23,706 nucleotides of DNA from Campylobacteraceae bacterium (GTDB taxonomy: Bacteria; Campylobacterota; Campylobacteria; Campylobacterales; Sulfurovaceae). Shown one piece after another: positions 7,838 through 14,968 of this stretch; the first letter of the stretch is position 1; each line of letters opens with the position of its first letter. Below the pieces are notes generated by a model that worked only from the letters and a program-made list of their open reading frames with translations, ran no database searches and was not told the DNA's origin. The DNA lies in the NCBI GenBank assembly GCA_027023325.1, contig JALVVQ010000313.1:1-23706 (forward strand), read 5' to 3'. Made by a program: the position numbers and the translations under genes.

Positions 7838-8728
7838 TCAGCGCCTGTACGGCACCTTTGCACTGGGTGTCTTCTGGCTGACACTCTCCAGATGCACATC
7901 CTGATCATCAAAGAAGATATCTGCATCAAAGGCCTCAACTACCTTGGACTTTTCTACTCCTCCCAGGAAAAAGGCCTCATCCACACGCACATTCCATGCT
8001 TCAAAAGTGCGTATCACCCGCTCAAAGGTAACAAAATTTCGTGCTGTGATCAGAGAGGTACGAATCGGCGCCTCTTCCATGGGAAATCTTTCCTGTATCA
8101 CCGAAAGTACCTTGAGGAGTTTGGCAAAAGGTCCTCTAGGAAGTGGCTTCTGAACATTTTTCCTCTCATGTTTCAAAAAGGCATCAAGTCCTTTCTTCTT
8201 ATAGATCTTCTCTGAGGCATCGGAGAAGAGCACCGCATCCCCATCAAAGGCGATGCGCACTTTTTTGTCTTTACTTTTCTTTTTGTAACGCTTGGGGATA
8301 ATACGTGCCGCAGCAATACCAGTATTGATTGCCTCCTGAACATCCTCTTCGTGTGCAGAGAGAAAAAGATCGACAGAAAAAGCATCAAGATATTTGGAGA
8401 GGGGGTCACCGGCACTCCACCCTGCCCTGTTTATGTCCAGTTTATAGTGGTCAATTGATCTGCGTATACGCAGCCCAGTAGCGGCATTATTCCGAGAGAG
8501 AATGATCACTTCGATCAACTTCTCATCAAACTGCTTATTAATCTCTAGAAAATTTTGAATAAAGCCAAAAGCCGCTCCGGGCTTCAGAATCTTTCCCTCT
8601 TTGGCTATCTGATGGCCATAGTAGTGTTTTAGCCCTTTTTTATCAAAGAGACTGTTTTCCTTTTCTAAATCAAAAAGAGCCCTAGAGCTGATGGCAATAA
8701 CCAGCTTTTCCTGTAAATCATATGCCAT
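7838..8728 (-). CDS. 5'-nucleotidase, cytosolic cN-I type
   Basis: Predicted cytoplasmic nucleoside 5'-monophosphate phosphatase of the family that includes eukaryotic cytosolic 5'-nucleotidase I (Pfam 5_nucleotid, PF06189). The 296 residues carry the HAD-like signature FDGDAVLFSD (Asp162 and Asp164 as likely catalytic aspartates) and FFDDQDVHL near residue 272 as the acidic metal motif. The N-terminal LVIAISSRALFDL and the LSRNNAATGLRI stretch are also typical of this family. Its ATG lies 11 bases after the stop of the exported PGBD-like gene and lacks a strong Shine-Dalgarno, so it is probably expressed from that transcript. Substrate preference (AMP or IMP) cannot be read here. Confidence 0.88.
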   Translation of the reverse strand: MAYDLQEKLVIAISSRALFDLEKENSLFDKKGLKHYYGHQIAKEGKILKPGAAFGFIQNFLEINKQFDEKLIEVIILSRNNAATGLRIRRSIDHYKLDINRAGWSAGDPLSKYLDAFSVDLFLSAHEEDVQEAINTGIAAARIIPKRYKKKSKDKKVRIAFDGDAVLFSDASEKIYKKKGLDAFLKHERKNVQKPLPRGPFAKLLKVLSVIQERFPMEEAPIRTSLITARNFVTFERVIRTFEAWNVRVDEAFFLGGVEKSKVVEAFDADIFFDDQDVHLESVSQKTPSAKVPYRR

Positions 8729-8739
8729 ATACTATTGCT

Positions 8740-9504
8740 TTAATTGGCGGGCTGAAGTATTACGGTGCCAGAGTTGCTGTTGGTTGCGGACTTTTGTTTT
8801 GTACCTTTGAGCGAAGCGACTGCGTCATCAATATTTTTGTCATTAAGCTTTTTGGCAGTACTGATGAGCTGATACTCCTCTTCAAAATCTAGTCTGTCGC
8901 CACCTGAGAGCCCTTTGGCGGACTTGTACTCTGCAATACTTCTTTTAGTGCCCGAACCTACAGCACCGTCGACCTTGGTATGGTAAAACCCATGTATCTT
9001 TAGCGCTGTTTGAATCTTTTTGCCCTTACCTCGCTTACTGTTGTCCTTGGAGATCAAAGCTCTGTCAAATACAAAAAGGTCTCCAAGATAGATCAGCGTA
9101 TCTTTGGCTTTGGGATCCAGAGAGGCGGTGTCCCCTATCTCGTAGGCACTGTTCATCGCCTTGATTGCTGAGCGCGTCTCATAAGAGTTGACTTCGCCAT
9201 CGATCCTTCCATGATAAAAGCCAAGTGCAGCCAAAGATTTCTGTATCTTCATACCGCTGCTCATAACTGGTGCGACATATTTTTTTCTTGCAGCTTTTTT
9301 CCTCGCCACATGTCTTTTTTTCTTGTACCTCTTGACTGTTCTATGTCTTCTGTTGTTTCGGTAGACCTCATTGGTGATTACTGACCCGACCACGCCACCG
9401 ACGACACCACCGACCACGGCATCTCCAAAGCTCGCATAAGCCATATTTCCCGTCAACAACAATGAACCCGCCAAAAGCACTACGGCACTTTTTTTTCTCA
9501 ACAT
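8740..9504 (-). CDS. Exported glycine-zipper protein with two peptidoglycan-binding-like repeats
   Basis: Unnamed exported protein of about 254 residues. It has a signal peptide (about 1-24, LRKKSAVVLLAGSLLLTGNMAYA), then a glycine zipper (GDAVVGGVVGGVVGSVITNEVY) and an Arg/Lys/Tyr-rich basic linker. Two peptidoglycan-binding-1-like repeats follow: KIQKSLAALGFYHGRIDGEV and KKIQTALKIHGFYHTKVDGAV, each with the L..LGFY..xxDG pattern. The glycine zipper suggests insertion into or association with a membrane; the repeats suggest cell-wall contact. I prefer the ATG at 9504 over that at 9510 because AAGGA is seven bases from it but only about one base from the upstream ATG. The next gene upstream encodes a close paralogue in two frames. 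Function unknown. Confidence 0.82.
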   Translation of the reverse strand: MLRKKSAVVLLAGSLLLTGNMAYASFGDAVVGGVVGGVVGSVITNEVYRNNRRHRTVKRYKKKRHVARKKAARKKYVAPVMSSGMKIQKSLAALGFYHGRIDGEVNSYETRSAIKAMNSAYEIGDTASLDPKAKDTLIYLGDLFVFDRALISKDNSKRGKGKKIQTALKIHGFYHTKVDGAVGSGTKRSIAEYKSAKGLSGGDRLDFEEEYQLISTAKKLNDKNIDDAVASLKGTKQKSATNSNSGTVILQPAN

Positions 9505-9532
9505 AATCATTTCCTTTTTATTTGTATTGAAT

Positions 9533-9549
9533 TTATACTATCAGTATAA
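9533..9549. promoter_or_regulatory. Perfect 7-bp dyad upstream of the exported PGBD-like gene
   Basis: TTATACT-ATC-AGTATAA is a perfect inverted repeat centred about 37 bases before the start codon at 9504. It contains TATA-like strings on both strands, so it may be an operator overlapping a promoter. No T-tract follows, which argues against a terminator for the gene ending at 9648. Confidence 0.4.
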
Positions 9550-9647
9550 CATGAAAATGTGTCAAACATGTGTGAAGATGATACAAAGTGGTCTTTTTTG
9601 GTTAAATTTATGCAAAATAATCACATTCATGACCACCTGTCTCTCTC

Positions 9648-10223
9648 CTACCGCTCAGAATGCAGAAGTAACTGTTTATCTATATAAGGCTCCTGTTCCT
9701 GCTTTATTTTTGCAAGTATAAGGTCAATACTCTTCTCATTTTTTATTTTTGCATTTTTGACCAAATGATACTTACTATCCAGATCTAGATACTGGCTCTC
9801 ATCCAGTAGATTGGCTTTTTTATAGGAGATAATTGCTTTTCTTGTCTGTTTCCCCATAAGTCCATCGATAACATCATGATAATATCCATGAATCTTCAGT
9901 GCTGTTTGCAACTGCTTTATCTGTGCTTCTGGAGTATGCAATTTTGCGATCAACGCACGATCATAGAGAAACAGCTCACCCAGTGCAATCAGCTGTTTTT
10001 TCAAGCCCTGCTCCAGCACCTCGCTACCATCTAACTCGTAGCTACTGTAAAATTTTCTCAGCGCGGCATGCGTCTGATAGGAATTCAACTCTCCATCCAA
10101 AGCACCCTGATAAAATCCAAGTCCCCACAGTCCTTTTTGTACCTTTTGCGCATCAGAAAGACCTTTTGGAATTGGTATCTTTGCTGCTATAGTAGAAGCA
10201 CTATGCTTTTTTTTTGTACCCAT
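9648..10223 (-). CDS. C-terminal part of frame-split exported PGBD-like paralogue
   Basis: This frame encodes the two peptidoglycan-binding-like repeats of a paralogue of the 8740-9504 gene: KVQKGLWGLGFYQGALDGEL and KQLQTALKIHGYYHDVIDGL, followed by the same kind of helical C-terminus. Alignment by eye with the paralogue is continuous from there to the end. It lacks its own signal peptide. The ATG at 10223 (MGTKKKHS) has no Shine-Dalgarno sequence and sits immediately before a run of nine A. The matching signal peptide and glycine zipper are encoded just upstream in a different frame (10201-10572). Removing one A from the run fuses both parts into a protein of about 307 residues. It may be a pseudogene, a phase-variable gene, a slippage-expressed gene, or contain a base-count error. 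Confidence 0.7.
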   Translation of the reverse strand: MGTKKKHSASTIAAKIPIPKGLSDAQKVQKGLWGLGFYQGALDGELNSYQTHAALRKFYSSYELDGSEVLEQGLKKQLIALGELFLYDRALIAKLHTPEAQIKQLQTALKIHGYYHDVIDGLMGKQTRKAIISYKKANLLDESQYLDLDSKYHLVKNAKIKNEKSIDLILAKIKQEQEPYIDKQLLLHSER

Positions 10224-10572
10224 GAGATATTTTAGCTTTATGCTGATGCATAGTAGCTTTTTTATGAAAACTCCTTCTTTTTCTGGGTGGTTTCCTGTAA
10301 CGACTTGTGGGGCAGGTATGGTCACGACGATACCGATCATATCTATAGTGAGAGGGATATCTTCTGAGAGTACGATAGTGGATGCGCTGTGGTCTTACAT
10401 CTTCATGACGGTATCTATCCTGATATACCGCCTGCACCAATGTTGAGCCTACCAGTCCGCCAACAACACCACCCCATAGCCGATCGGTACTGTTTGCGGA
10501 TGCGGTACTACTGCTGAGCATGACTACAGAGAGTATTGGCAATACTCCATATTTTTTTATTTTATGTAACAT
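10201..10572 (-). CDS. N-terminal part of frame-split exported PGBD-like paralogue (signal peptide and glycine zipper)
   Basis: Starts at the ATG at 10572 behind a strong AAAGGAGA. The 123 residues comprise a signal peptide (LPILSVVMLSSSTASA), a glycine zipper (WGGVVGGLVGSTLVQAVYQD) and an Arg/Tyr/His-rich basic region. It ends with GYKKKA and a TAG directly after a run of nine A. This matches the first third of the 8740-9504 protein in order and character. The peptidoglycan-binding part continues in the frame reached by skipping one base at the run. If translated as it stands, the product is a short exported basic glycine-zipper protein without wall-binding repeats. The open frame continues far upstream across aspS, but that extension is antisense noise. 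Confidence 0.7.
   Translation of the reverse strand: MLHKIKKYGVLPILSVVMLSSSTASANSTDRLWGGVVGGLVGSTLVQAVYQDRYRHEDVRPQRIHYRTLRRYPSHYRYDRYRRDHTCPTSRYRKPPRKRRSFHKKATMHQHKAKISHGYKKKA
10207..10215 (-). repeat. Homopolymer run of nine A (coding strand) at the frame break
   Basis: Nine T on the given strand, read as A9 in the minus-strand gene, at the exact point where two collinear homologous frames meet. Eight A would give one continuous reading frame. Runs of this length are known sites of strand-slippage mutation and of RNA polymerase slippage, and also of sequencing error. Confidence 0.85.
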
Positions 10573-10611
10573 TTTTTCTCCTTTGGTGTTAGAACAATAG
10601 CAAGAAATCGT

Positions 10612-10643
10612 GGGGAGATTGTGGAGGCAGGTATTTTCTCCCC
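10612..10643. promoter_or_regulatory. Inverted repeat GGGGAGA/TCTCCCC between divergent genes
   Basis: A perfect 7-bp GC-rich inverted repeat, arms at 10612-10618 and 10637-10643 with an 18-base spacer, sits between the exported paralogue (-) and the aspS promoter (+). It stands out in an AT-rich gap. An operator or leader hairpin is possible; no partner is identifiable. Confidence 0.3.
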
Positions 10644-10650
10644 TAAAGTG

Positions 10651-10665
10651 ATTTTTGGATACAAT
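10651..10665 (+). promoter_or_regulatory. Predicted aspS-adk promoter
   Basis: ATTTTTGGATACAAT places a -10 box TACAAT at 10660-10665 behind a T-rich stretch, the same architecture as the eptA-like gene promoter in this window. This would give a leader of about 92 bases to the GTG at 10765. Confidence 0.5.
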
Positions 10666-10764
10666 CGCGAGATACTTTATTGCTATGCTGGTTTTGAAAA
10701 CCTTGCTTGGTGACAAAACAGATAAACAATGAATATAGATACTTTGAGTAAAAGAGGAACATTC

Positions 10765-12519
10765 GTGAGAACACACTATTGTGCAGAAGTAAATGAAGAA
10801 CAAATCGGTCAAACGGTGACAGTGACTGGCTGGGTTGCCAGCCGTAGAGACCATGGCGGTGTGATATTTATCGACCTGAGAGACAAGGATCAGGTCGTAC
10901 AGCTGGTCTGTGACCCTGCGGACAATGTAGAGGCACACCGACAGGCAGAAGAGGTACGAGACCAGTTTGTGCTTATTGCCACAGGTAGGGTCAGAGCCAG
11001 AGGTGAAGGACTTGAAAACCCAAATCTCAAGACAGGAAAAGTCGAGATCGTGGTCGATACGCTGACGATAGAGAATCGCTCTCTTCCTATGCCTTTTGAC
11101 CTGGGTGACGAAAAGGTCAATGAAGAGATCAGGCTCAAGTACCGCTACCTGGAGCTTCGTACACAAAAAGCCTATGATACTTTCAAGCTCCGCTCCAAAG
11201 CTACCATTGCTGCGAGAAACGCATTGGATGCACTGGACTTTCTGGAGGTAGAAACACCCATTCTCACCAAGTCTACACCGGAGGGTGCCAGAGATTATCT
11301 CGTACCAAGCCGTGTACATGGTGGCGAGTTCTATGCCCTGCCCCAGTCTCCACAGCTCTTCAAGCAGCTCTTGATGGTGAGTGGTTTTGACCGCTACTTC
11401 CAGATTGCCAAATGCTTCAGGGATGAGGATCTTCGTGCAGACAGACAGCCGGAATTTACCCAGATAGATGTTGAGATGAGCTTTTGTGACCAGGAGGATG
11501 TGATTGCTGTAGGCGAAAAGCTTATTCATGATATCTTTGACAAATGTGGCTTCGATGTGCCTAGCACTTTTAAGCGTATGACCTATCATGACGCAATGGA
11601 GCAGTACGGTACAGACAAGCCGGATATGCGTTATGATCTAGGCATGGTCGATGTGATCGATATCTTTGCACGCTGCGACAATGAGATCTTCTCCGGCATC
11701 GCCAAGTCCCCCAAGAAAAACCGCATCAAAGCACTCAAAGTCCCCAATGGCGATAACATCTTCTCCAAAAGACAGATGAAAGGTTTCGAGGACTATGTCC
11801 GAAAGTTTGGCGCACAGGGATTGGGATACTTCCAGATGAAAGAGGACGGACTCAAAGGCCCACTGACCAAATTCTTTACGGATGAAGATATTCAGGCGAT
11901 TACTGAGAGATGCTCGCTGGAAGTCGGTGATGTGGTTTTCTTCGGTGCAGGAGAAAAAAAGACAGTCCTGGACTATATGGGAAGATTCAGAATCTATCTG
12001 GCCGAACTGATGGAGATTATCCCAGAAGGCACCTTTGAGTTCCTGTGGGTGATGGACTTCCCTATGTTTGAGGTCGAGGATGGCAGAGTCAAAGCCCTGC
12101 ATCACCCTTTCACGCAGCCTAAATCACTAGACTATGAAGAGATCGAAGAGATCGAATCTATCGCTTACGATATCGTGCTCAATGGTACCGAGCTTGGCGG
12201 CGGCTCTATCCGTATCCACAAAGAGGAGACACAGGCAGAGATATTCAAACTGCTTGGCATCTCAGAAGAGGAGGCTCAGGAGAAATTCGGCTTTCTGCTG
12301 GATGCACTCAAATTTGGTGCGCCGCCGCATGGTGGATTTGCCCTTGGACTGGACAGGCTGATCATGCTCATGACAGGTGCGAGCAGCATCCGTGATGTCA
12401 TCGCCTTCCCCAAGACGCAGAGAGCACAATGCCTGCTGACACAGGCACCAAGTCCCGTAGATGCAGAGCAACTCAAAGAGCTCAGCTTACGCATCAGACA
12501 GCAAGCACCTACTGCATAG
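10765..12519 (+). CDS. aspS: Aspartyl-tRNA synthetase
   Basis: Class II aminoacyl-tRNA synthetase charging tRNA-Asp. I choose the GTG at 10765 rather than the ATG at 10729: AGAGGA (10753-10758) lies six bases before it, and family members begin with the equivalent of RTHYCAEVN. Length is then 584 residues. Visible parts are the N-terminal anticodon-binding OB fold (VTGWVASRRDHGGVIFIDLRD), class II motif 2 (FRDEDLRADRQPEFTQIDVE), the bacterial insert domain, and motif 3 (GFALGLDRLIMLMTG). In many Campylobacterota this enzyme is non-discriminating, also making Asp-tRNA-Asn for GatCAB; the sequence alone does not settle this. adk follows after 51 bases, the same order as in H. pylori. Confidence 0.96.
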   Translation: MRTHYCAEVNEEQIGQTVTVTGWVASRRDHGGVIFIDLRDKDQVVQLVCDPADNVEAHRQAEEVRDQFVLIATGRVRARGEGLENPNLKTGKVEIVVDTLTIENRSLPMPFDLGDEKVNEEIRLKYRYLELRTQKAYDTFKLRSKATIAARNALDALDFLEVETPILTKSTPEGARDYLVPSRVHGGEFYALPQSPQLFKQLLMVSGFDRYFQIAKCFRDEDLRADRQPEFTQIDVEMSFCDQEDVIAVGEKLIHDIFDKCGFDVPSTFKRMTYHDAMEQYGTDKPDMRYDLGMVDVIDIFARCDNEIFSGIAKSPKKNRIKALKVPNGDNIFSKRQMKGFEDYVRKFGAQGLGYFQMKEDGLKGPLTKFFTDEDIQAITERCSLEVGDVVFFGAGEKKTVLDYMGRFRIYLAELMEIIPEGTFEFLWVMDFPMFEVEDGRVKALHHPFTQPKSLDYEEIEEIESIAYDIVLNGTELGGGSIRIHKEETQAEIFKLLGISEEEAQEKFGFLLDALKFGAPPHGGFALGLDRLIMLMTGASSIRDVIAFPKTQRAQCLLTQAPSPVDAEQLKELSLRIRQQAPTA

Positions 12520-12570
12520 GGTGCGTGTGCCAACACACCTTTAACCCATCAAAACACAAAGGAAATCATC

Positions 12571-13164
12571 ATGAAAAAACTCTTTCTTATCATCGGGGCC
12601 CCAGGCTCAGGCAAGACCACTGACGCAAGCCTCATTGCAGAGAAACATAGCGACAAAGTAGTACACTACTCTACAGGCGATATGCTCAGAGCAGAGGTTG
12701 CCAGCGGCAGCGAACTGGGTCAGACCATAGAGGGCTTTATCTCCAAGGGTGCATTGGTGCCACTGGAGATCATTGTAGATACCATTATGTCTGCGATCAA
12801 GCAGGCGCCAGTCGATACGGTATTGATCGATGGCTATCCGAGAAGTGTGGAACAGATGACTGCTTTTGATGAGATTGAAGCCAAAGAAGAGGATGTCAGT
12901 TTGGTCTCAGTCATTGAAGTACGCGTTAGCGAAGAGGTAGCCAAAGAGCGTATCCTCGGTCGTGCAGCAGAAGCAGCCCCAGGCGAAGGCAGAAGCGATG
13001 ACAAGATCGAAGTCTTTTATGACCGTATGAAGATATACACCGATCCTTTGACAGAGATACAAGATTTTTATACCAAAAAAGGGCTACTGCATGTCATCGA
13101 TGGGGCGCGTACACTGGAAGAGGTGGTAGCGGATATGGATGCTTTTGTTGTGGGAAATATCTAA
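12571..13164 (+). CDS. adk: Adenylate kinase
   Basis: Cytoplasmic nucleoside monophosphate kinase that interconverts ATP plus AMP and two ADP. The 197-residue product has the P-loop GAPGSGKTT (9-17), the AMP-binding region YSTGDMLRAEV, the DGYPRSVEQ motif, and GRSDDKIEVFYDRM near residue 150. The LID domain is of the short, zinc-free type. AAAGGAA precedes the ATG at good spacing. It is downstream of aspS and probably co-transcribed; the intervening 51 bases hold only a weak imperfect hairpin. Confidence 0.96.
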   Translation: MKKLFLIIGAPGSGKTTDASLIAEKHSDKVVHYSTGDMLRAEVASGSELGQTIEGFISKGALVPLEIIVDTIMSAIKQAPVDTVLIDGYPRSVEQMTAFDEIEAKEEDVSLVSVIEVRVSEEVAKERILGRAAEAAPGEGRSDDKIEVFYDRMKIYTDPLTEIQDFYTKKGLLHVIDGARTLEEVVADMDAFVVGNI

Positions 13165-13198
13165 TTATTCCGCATAATAGAGAAGGATCCAGCGATAC

Positions 13199-13305
13199 AG
13201 AGAAGTAAAGGCACTGTCTTTATTTCCTCTCTACTTTAGACCTCTAGGAAAGATTTGGGCGCAGACACTTCAAGTATAGTGGAACCTTAAATACTCTGTC
13301 TGCGC
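13199..13305. ncRNA. Two stem-loops in the gap between adk and the DUF533 gene
   Basis: The 160-base convergent gap holds two foldable elements. The first (13199-13230) pairs AGAGAAGTAAAG with CTTTATTTCCTCT around a 7-base loop, with one bulged C and one wobble pair. The second has perfect 9-bp arms GCGCAGACA (13259-13267) and TGTCTGCGC (13297-13305) plus an inner 5-bp stem AGTAT/ATACT. Neither is followed by a clear T-run on either strand, so ordinary intrinsic terminators are doubtful. They may instead end the two convergent transcripts bidirectionally or form a small RNA. Tentative. Confidence 0.35.
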
Positions 13306-13324
13306 TATTTAGCAGTATTATATG

Positions 13325-14173
13325 CTAAGCAAAAATCTTTGGTGCACCCAATTGTGCATGAATCTGATTTGCCTCATTGGCATCTATTCTTAAAGCACTT
13401 GCCAGCTCACCGAGATATTGTGCTTCACTGTTCTCATCTAGATTAATCGCAGCCAAAGAGATAGCATAAACCTGATGCTCCATGCCTCTAGGCACACTAT
13501 TGGCAAAGCCCTGTACATCCAGTGGTGCAGCAAACTCTTTACGAATAAAATCAATCTCATCTTGAGAAACATCCCCCAGCTTAGAGAGTATTTTCTCCTG
13601 CTCTGATTCATCAAAATTTCCATCAGATTTGGCCGCATTTATCATGGCTTTAATCATCAGTTCAGCCTGCATAGATGCCTCTTGGGGGTTTACGCCTTGT
13701 GGGAGCATACTGTGGTCATTGGCGCTAGGAGTAGGAACATCAGGGTTGTTGACCTGTCCGTACTTCGCCAGTGCACCACCAAGTAGCCCGCCTAGTCCAC
13801 CACCACTCTTGCCTATACCCAAGAGATCTTCGAGTCCTTTTGCATCAGTAGGTGCAGAGGCACTTCCTTTGCTTCCGCCAAGGACGGAACCCAGCAGATC
13901 ACCTAGTCCACCGCCAGAAGAGGCTGTTTTTCCACCACCAAGCAGTCCACCCAGCAAGTCGCCCAATCCACCACTCGAAGCACTGCCTTGTCCAGCACCG
14001 CCACCAAGCACAGAACCAAGAAGATCACCTAGTGAGCCACCGCCCTGTGTAGGCTGCCCCTGAGACCCTCCTAGTGCTGCTCCAACCAAACTTCCGAGAA
14101 TATCCCCACTAGAACCTCCTTTTGAGAGCGCACCGCTACTCAATAAGCTACCCAAGATTTTAATTGCATCCAT
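13325..14173 (-). CDS. DUF533/TerB-like protein with Gly-Leu-rich tandem repeats
   Basis: A 282-residue protein of unknown function. Residues about 23-135 are Gly/Leu/Ser-rich with repeated units of the type GLGDLLGSVLGGG (near 48, 69, 89, 113 and 127, the last two degenerate), probably amphipathic or membrane-associating. Residues about 165-282 resemble the DUF533 (YebE-like) domain of the TerB clan, with MIKAMINAAKSDGNFDESEQEKIL as the typical acidic helix pair. No signal peptide is seen. AAGGAGA precedes the ATG, and a -10 box TATAAT sits at 14207-14212. It is likely a separate transcription unit: 89 bases and its own promoter separate it from the upstream acylphosphatase-like gene. Domain assignment is fairly firm; role unknown. 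Confidence 0.82.
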   Translation of the reverse strand: MDAIKILGSLLSSGALSKGGSSGDILGSLVGAALGGSQGQPTQGGGSLGDLLGSVLGGGAGQGSASSGGLGDLLGGLLGGGKTASSGGGLGDLLGSVLGGSKGSASAPTDAKGLEDLLGIGKSGGGLGGLLGGALAKYGQVNNPDVPTPSANDHSMLPQGVNPQEASMQAELMIKAMINAAKSDGNFDESEQEKILSKLGDVSQDEIDFIRKEFAAPLDVQGFANSVPRGMEHQVYAISLAAINLDENSEAQYLGELASALRIDANEANQIHAQLGAPKIFA

Positions 14174-14206
14174 CTTTTATTCTCCTTTTAATATTAAAGA
14201 TAGAAT

Positions 14207-14252
14207 ATTATACCCTCTTTATTGTGAAGCTATTGTGAAGTTATTGTGAAAA
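14207..14252 (-). promoter_or_regulatory. DUF533 gene promoter with three tandem 11-bp repeats
   Basis: On the minus strand TATAAT occupies 14212-14207. Directly upstream, at 14220-14252, lie three head-to-tail 11-base units (TATTGTGAAGC, TATTGTGAAGT, TATTGTGAAAA on the given strand), covering the -35 position. An 11-bp direct-repeat array across a -35 region is the arrangement used by OmpR/PhoB-type response regulators, so regulated transcription is likely; the regulator is unknown. Confidence 0.55.
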
Positions 14253-14262
14253 TTGGTAGGTG

Positions 14263-14541
14263 CTAGGTGTATCTGATCTCAAACCCATCATACACGAGAT
14301 CATCATTATCACATATTTCTGTTGTGGTACCTGTGACCTCACTGAGTGGTGAGCCCTGTTTTAGTATTTCCATCACTGCATGAAAGTCATCGTCATAGAT
14401 AGTTGCCACTATTTCCACGGTACCGTCAGGGAGATTCTTGATATAGCCCTGTATGCCCAAGCGCATTAGGGCCTGCGATATAAACTTGCGATAATAGACA
14501 TGCTGTACTTTTCCCGAAATAATAATTCTATAACTCTCCAT
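14263..14541 (-). CDS. Acylphosphatase-like protein with altered phosphate loop
   Basis: Small protein of 92 residues with the acylphosphatase fold pattern. Family members hydrolyse carboxyl phosphates such as acetyl phosphate. The catalytic pair is kept with canonical spacing: Arg18 in VYYRKF and Asn36 in YIKNLPDGTVE. However, the usual VQGVGFR phosphate-binding loop reads VQHVYYR, losing both glycines. The family has activity through the loop backbone, so this copy may be weak, differently specific, or non-catalytic. Its start overlaps the end of the TerB-like gene by 14 bases, indicating coupling, and it is the last gene of the oad-pckA run. Confidence 0.78.
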   Translation of the reverse strand: MESYRIIISGKVQHVYYRKFISQALMRLGIQGYIKNLPDGTVEIVATIYDDDFHAVMEILKQGSPLSEVTGTTTEICDNDDLVYDGFEIRYT

Positions 14542-14965
14542 GCTCTTCCTTCAGCTCACTTAAAAAATCAATGATCCGATCATGAAAAATGCGATTCTCT
14601 TCATCATTAATGCAGCTCTTGAATCGGCTGAGTTGTTCAATATCTATCTTATGTATAAACCTTGGGGTTCGCTTGATATCAGTAGATATTTTATTGATTA
14701 GATCCGTGTATTCTAAGCCATTTTTTGTGATGACTTTTTCGTAAAATTCATGAATGGTTTCAGAGAGAAGCCTGGCCCTATCTTTGTCTTTTCCATAAAT
14801 CTCTTCCGAAATCTCTTTGATGATATTCTTTTCACATTGTTCTATTTTTCCATCTGACATAATCATGAGAAGTATCAATTCTGCCCTAAATTCAAGTGAA
14901 GTGCTGTGGTGTACCAAAAACTCCCTAAACATATTAAGGAGTTTGAATTTAAGCTTGGTAAGCAT
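14528..14965 (-). CDS. TerB-like hypothetical protein
   Basis: A 145-residue soluble, mostly helical protein. The segment FRAELILLMIMSDGKIEQCEKNIIKEI resembles the first two helices of TerB/tellurite-resistance-like domains, with the characteristic acidic DGxIxxxE pattern near residues 38-45. No signal peptide or membrane span. The ATG lies three bases after the pckA stop and the 3' end overlaps the acylphosphatase-like gene by 14 bases, so it is translationally linked to a central-carbon operon. TerB assignment is by pattern and moderately sure; function unknown. Confidence 0.7.
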   Translation of the reverse strand: MLTKLKFKLLNMFREFLVHHSTSLEFRAELILLMIMSDGKIEQCEKNIIKEISEEIYGKDKDRARLLSETIHEFYEKVITKNGLEYTDLINKISTDIKRTPRFIHKIDIEQLSRFKSCINDEENRIFHDRIIDFLSELKEEHGEL

Positions 14966-14968
14966 GGG

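Noticed and set aside
10573..11589. Long minus-strand open frame extending upstream of the split exported paralogue, antisense to aspS
   Set aside because: The credible start with a Shine-Dalgarno sequence is at 10572; the upstream part has odd composition and overlaps clearly coding aspS.
12520..12545. Imperfect hairpin GGTGCGT/ACACACC between aspS and adk as a terminator
   Set aside because: Short stem with a mismatch and only TTT after it; adk is close downstream and likely co-transcribed.
13852..14063. Pro/Ser-rich plus-strand open frames opposite the Gly-rich DUF533 region
   Set aside because: Direct consequence of reading Gly-Leu repeat codons in antisense.
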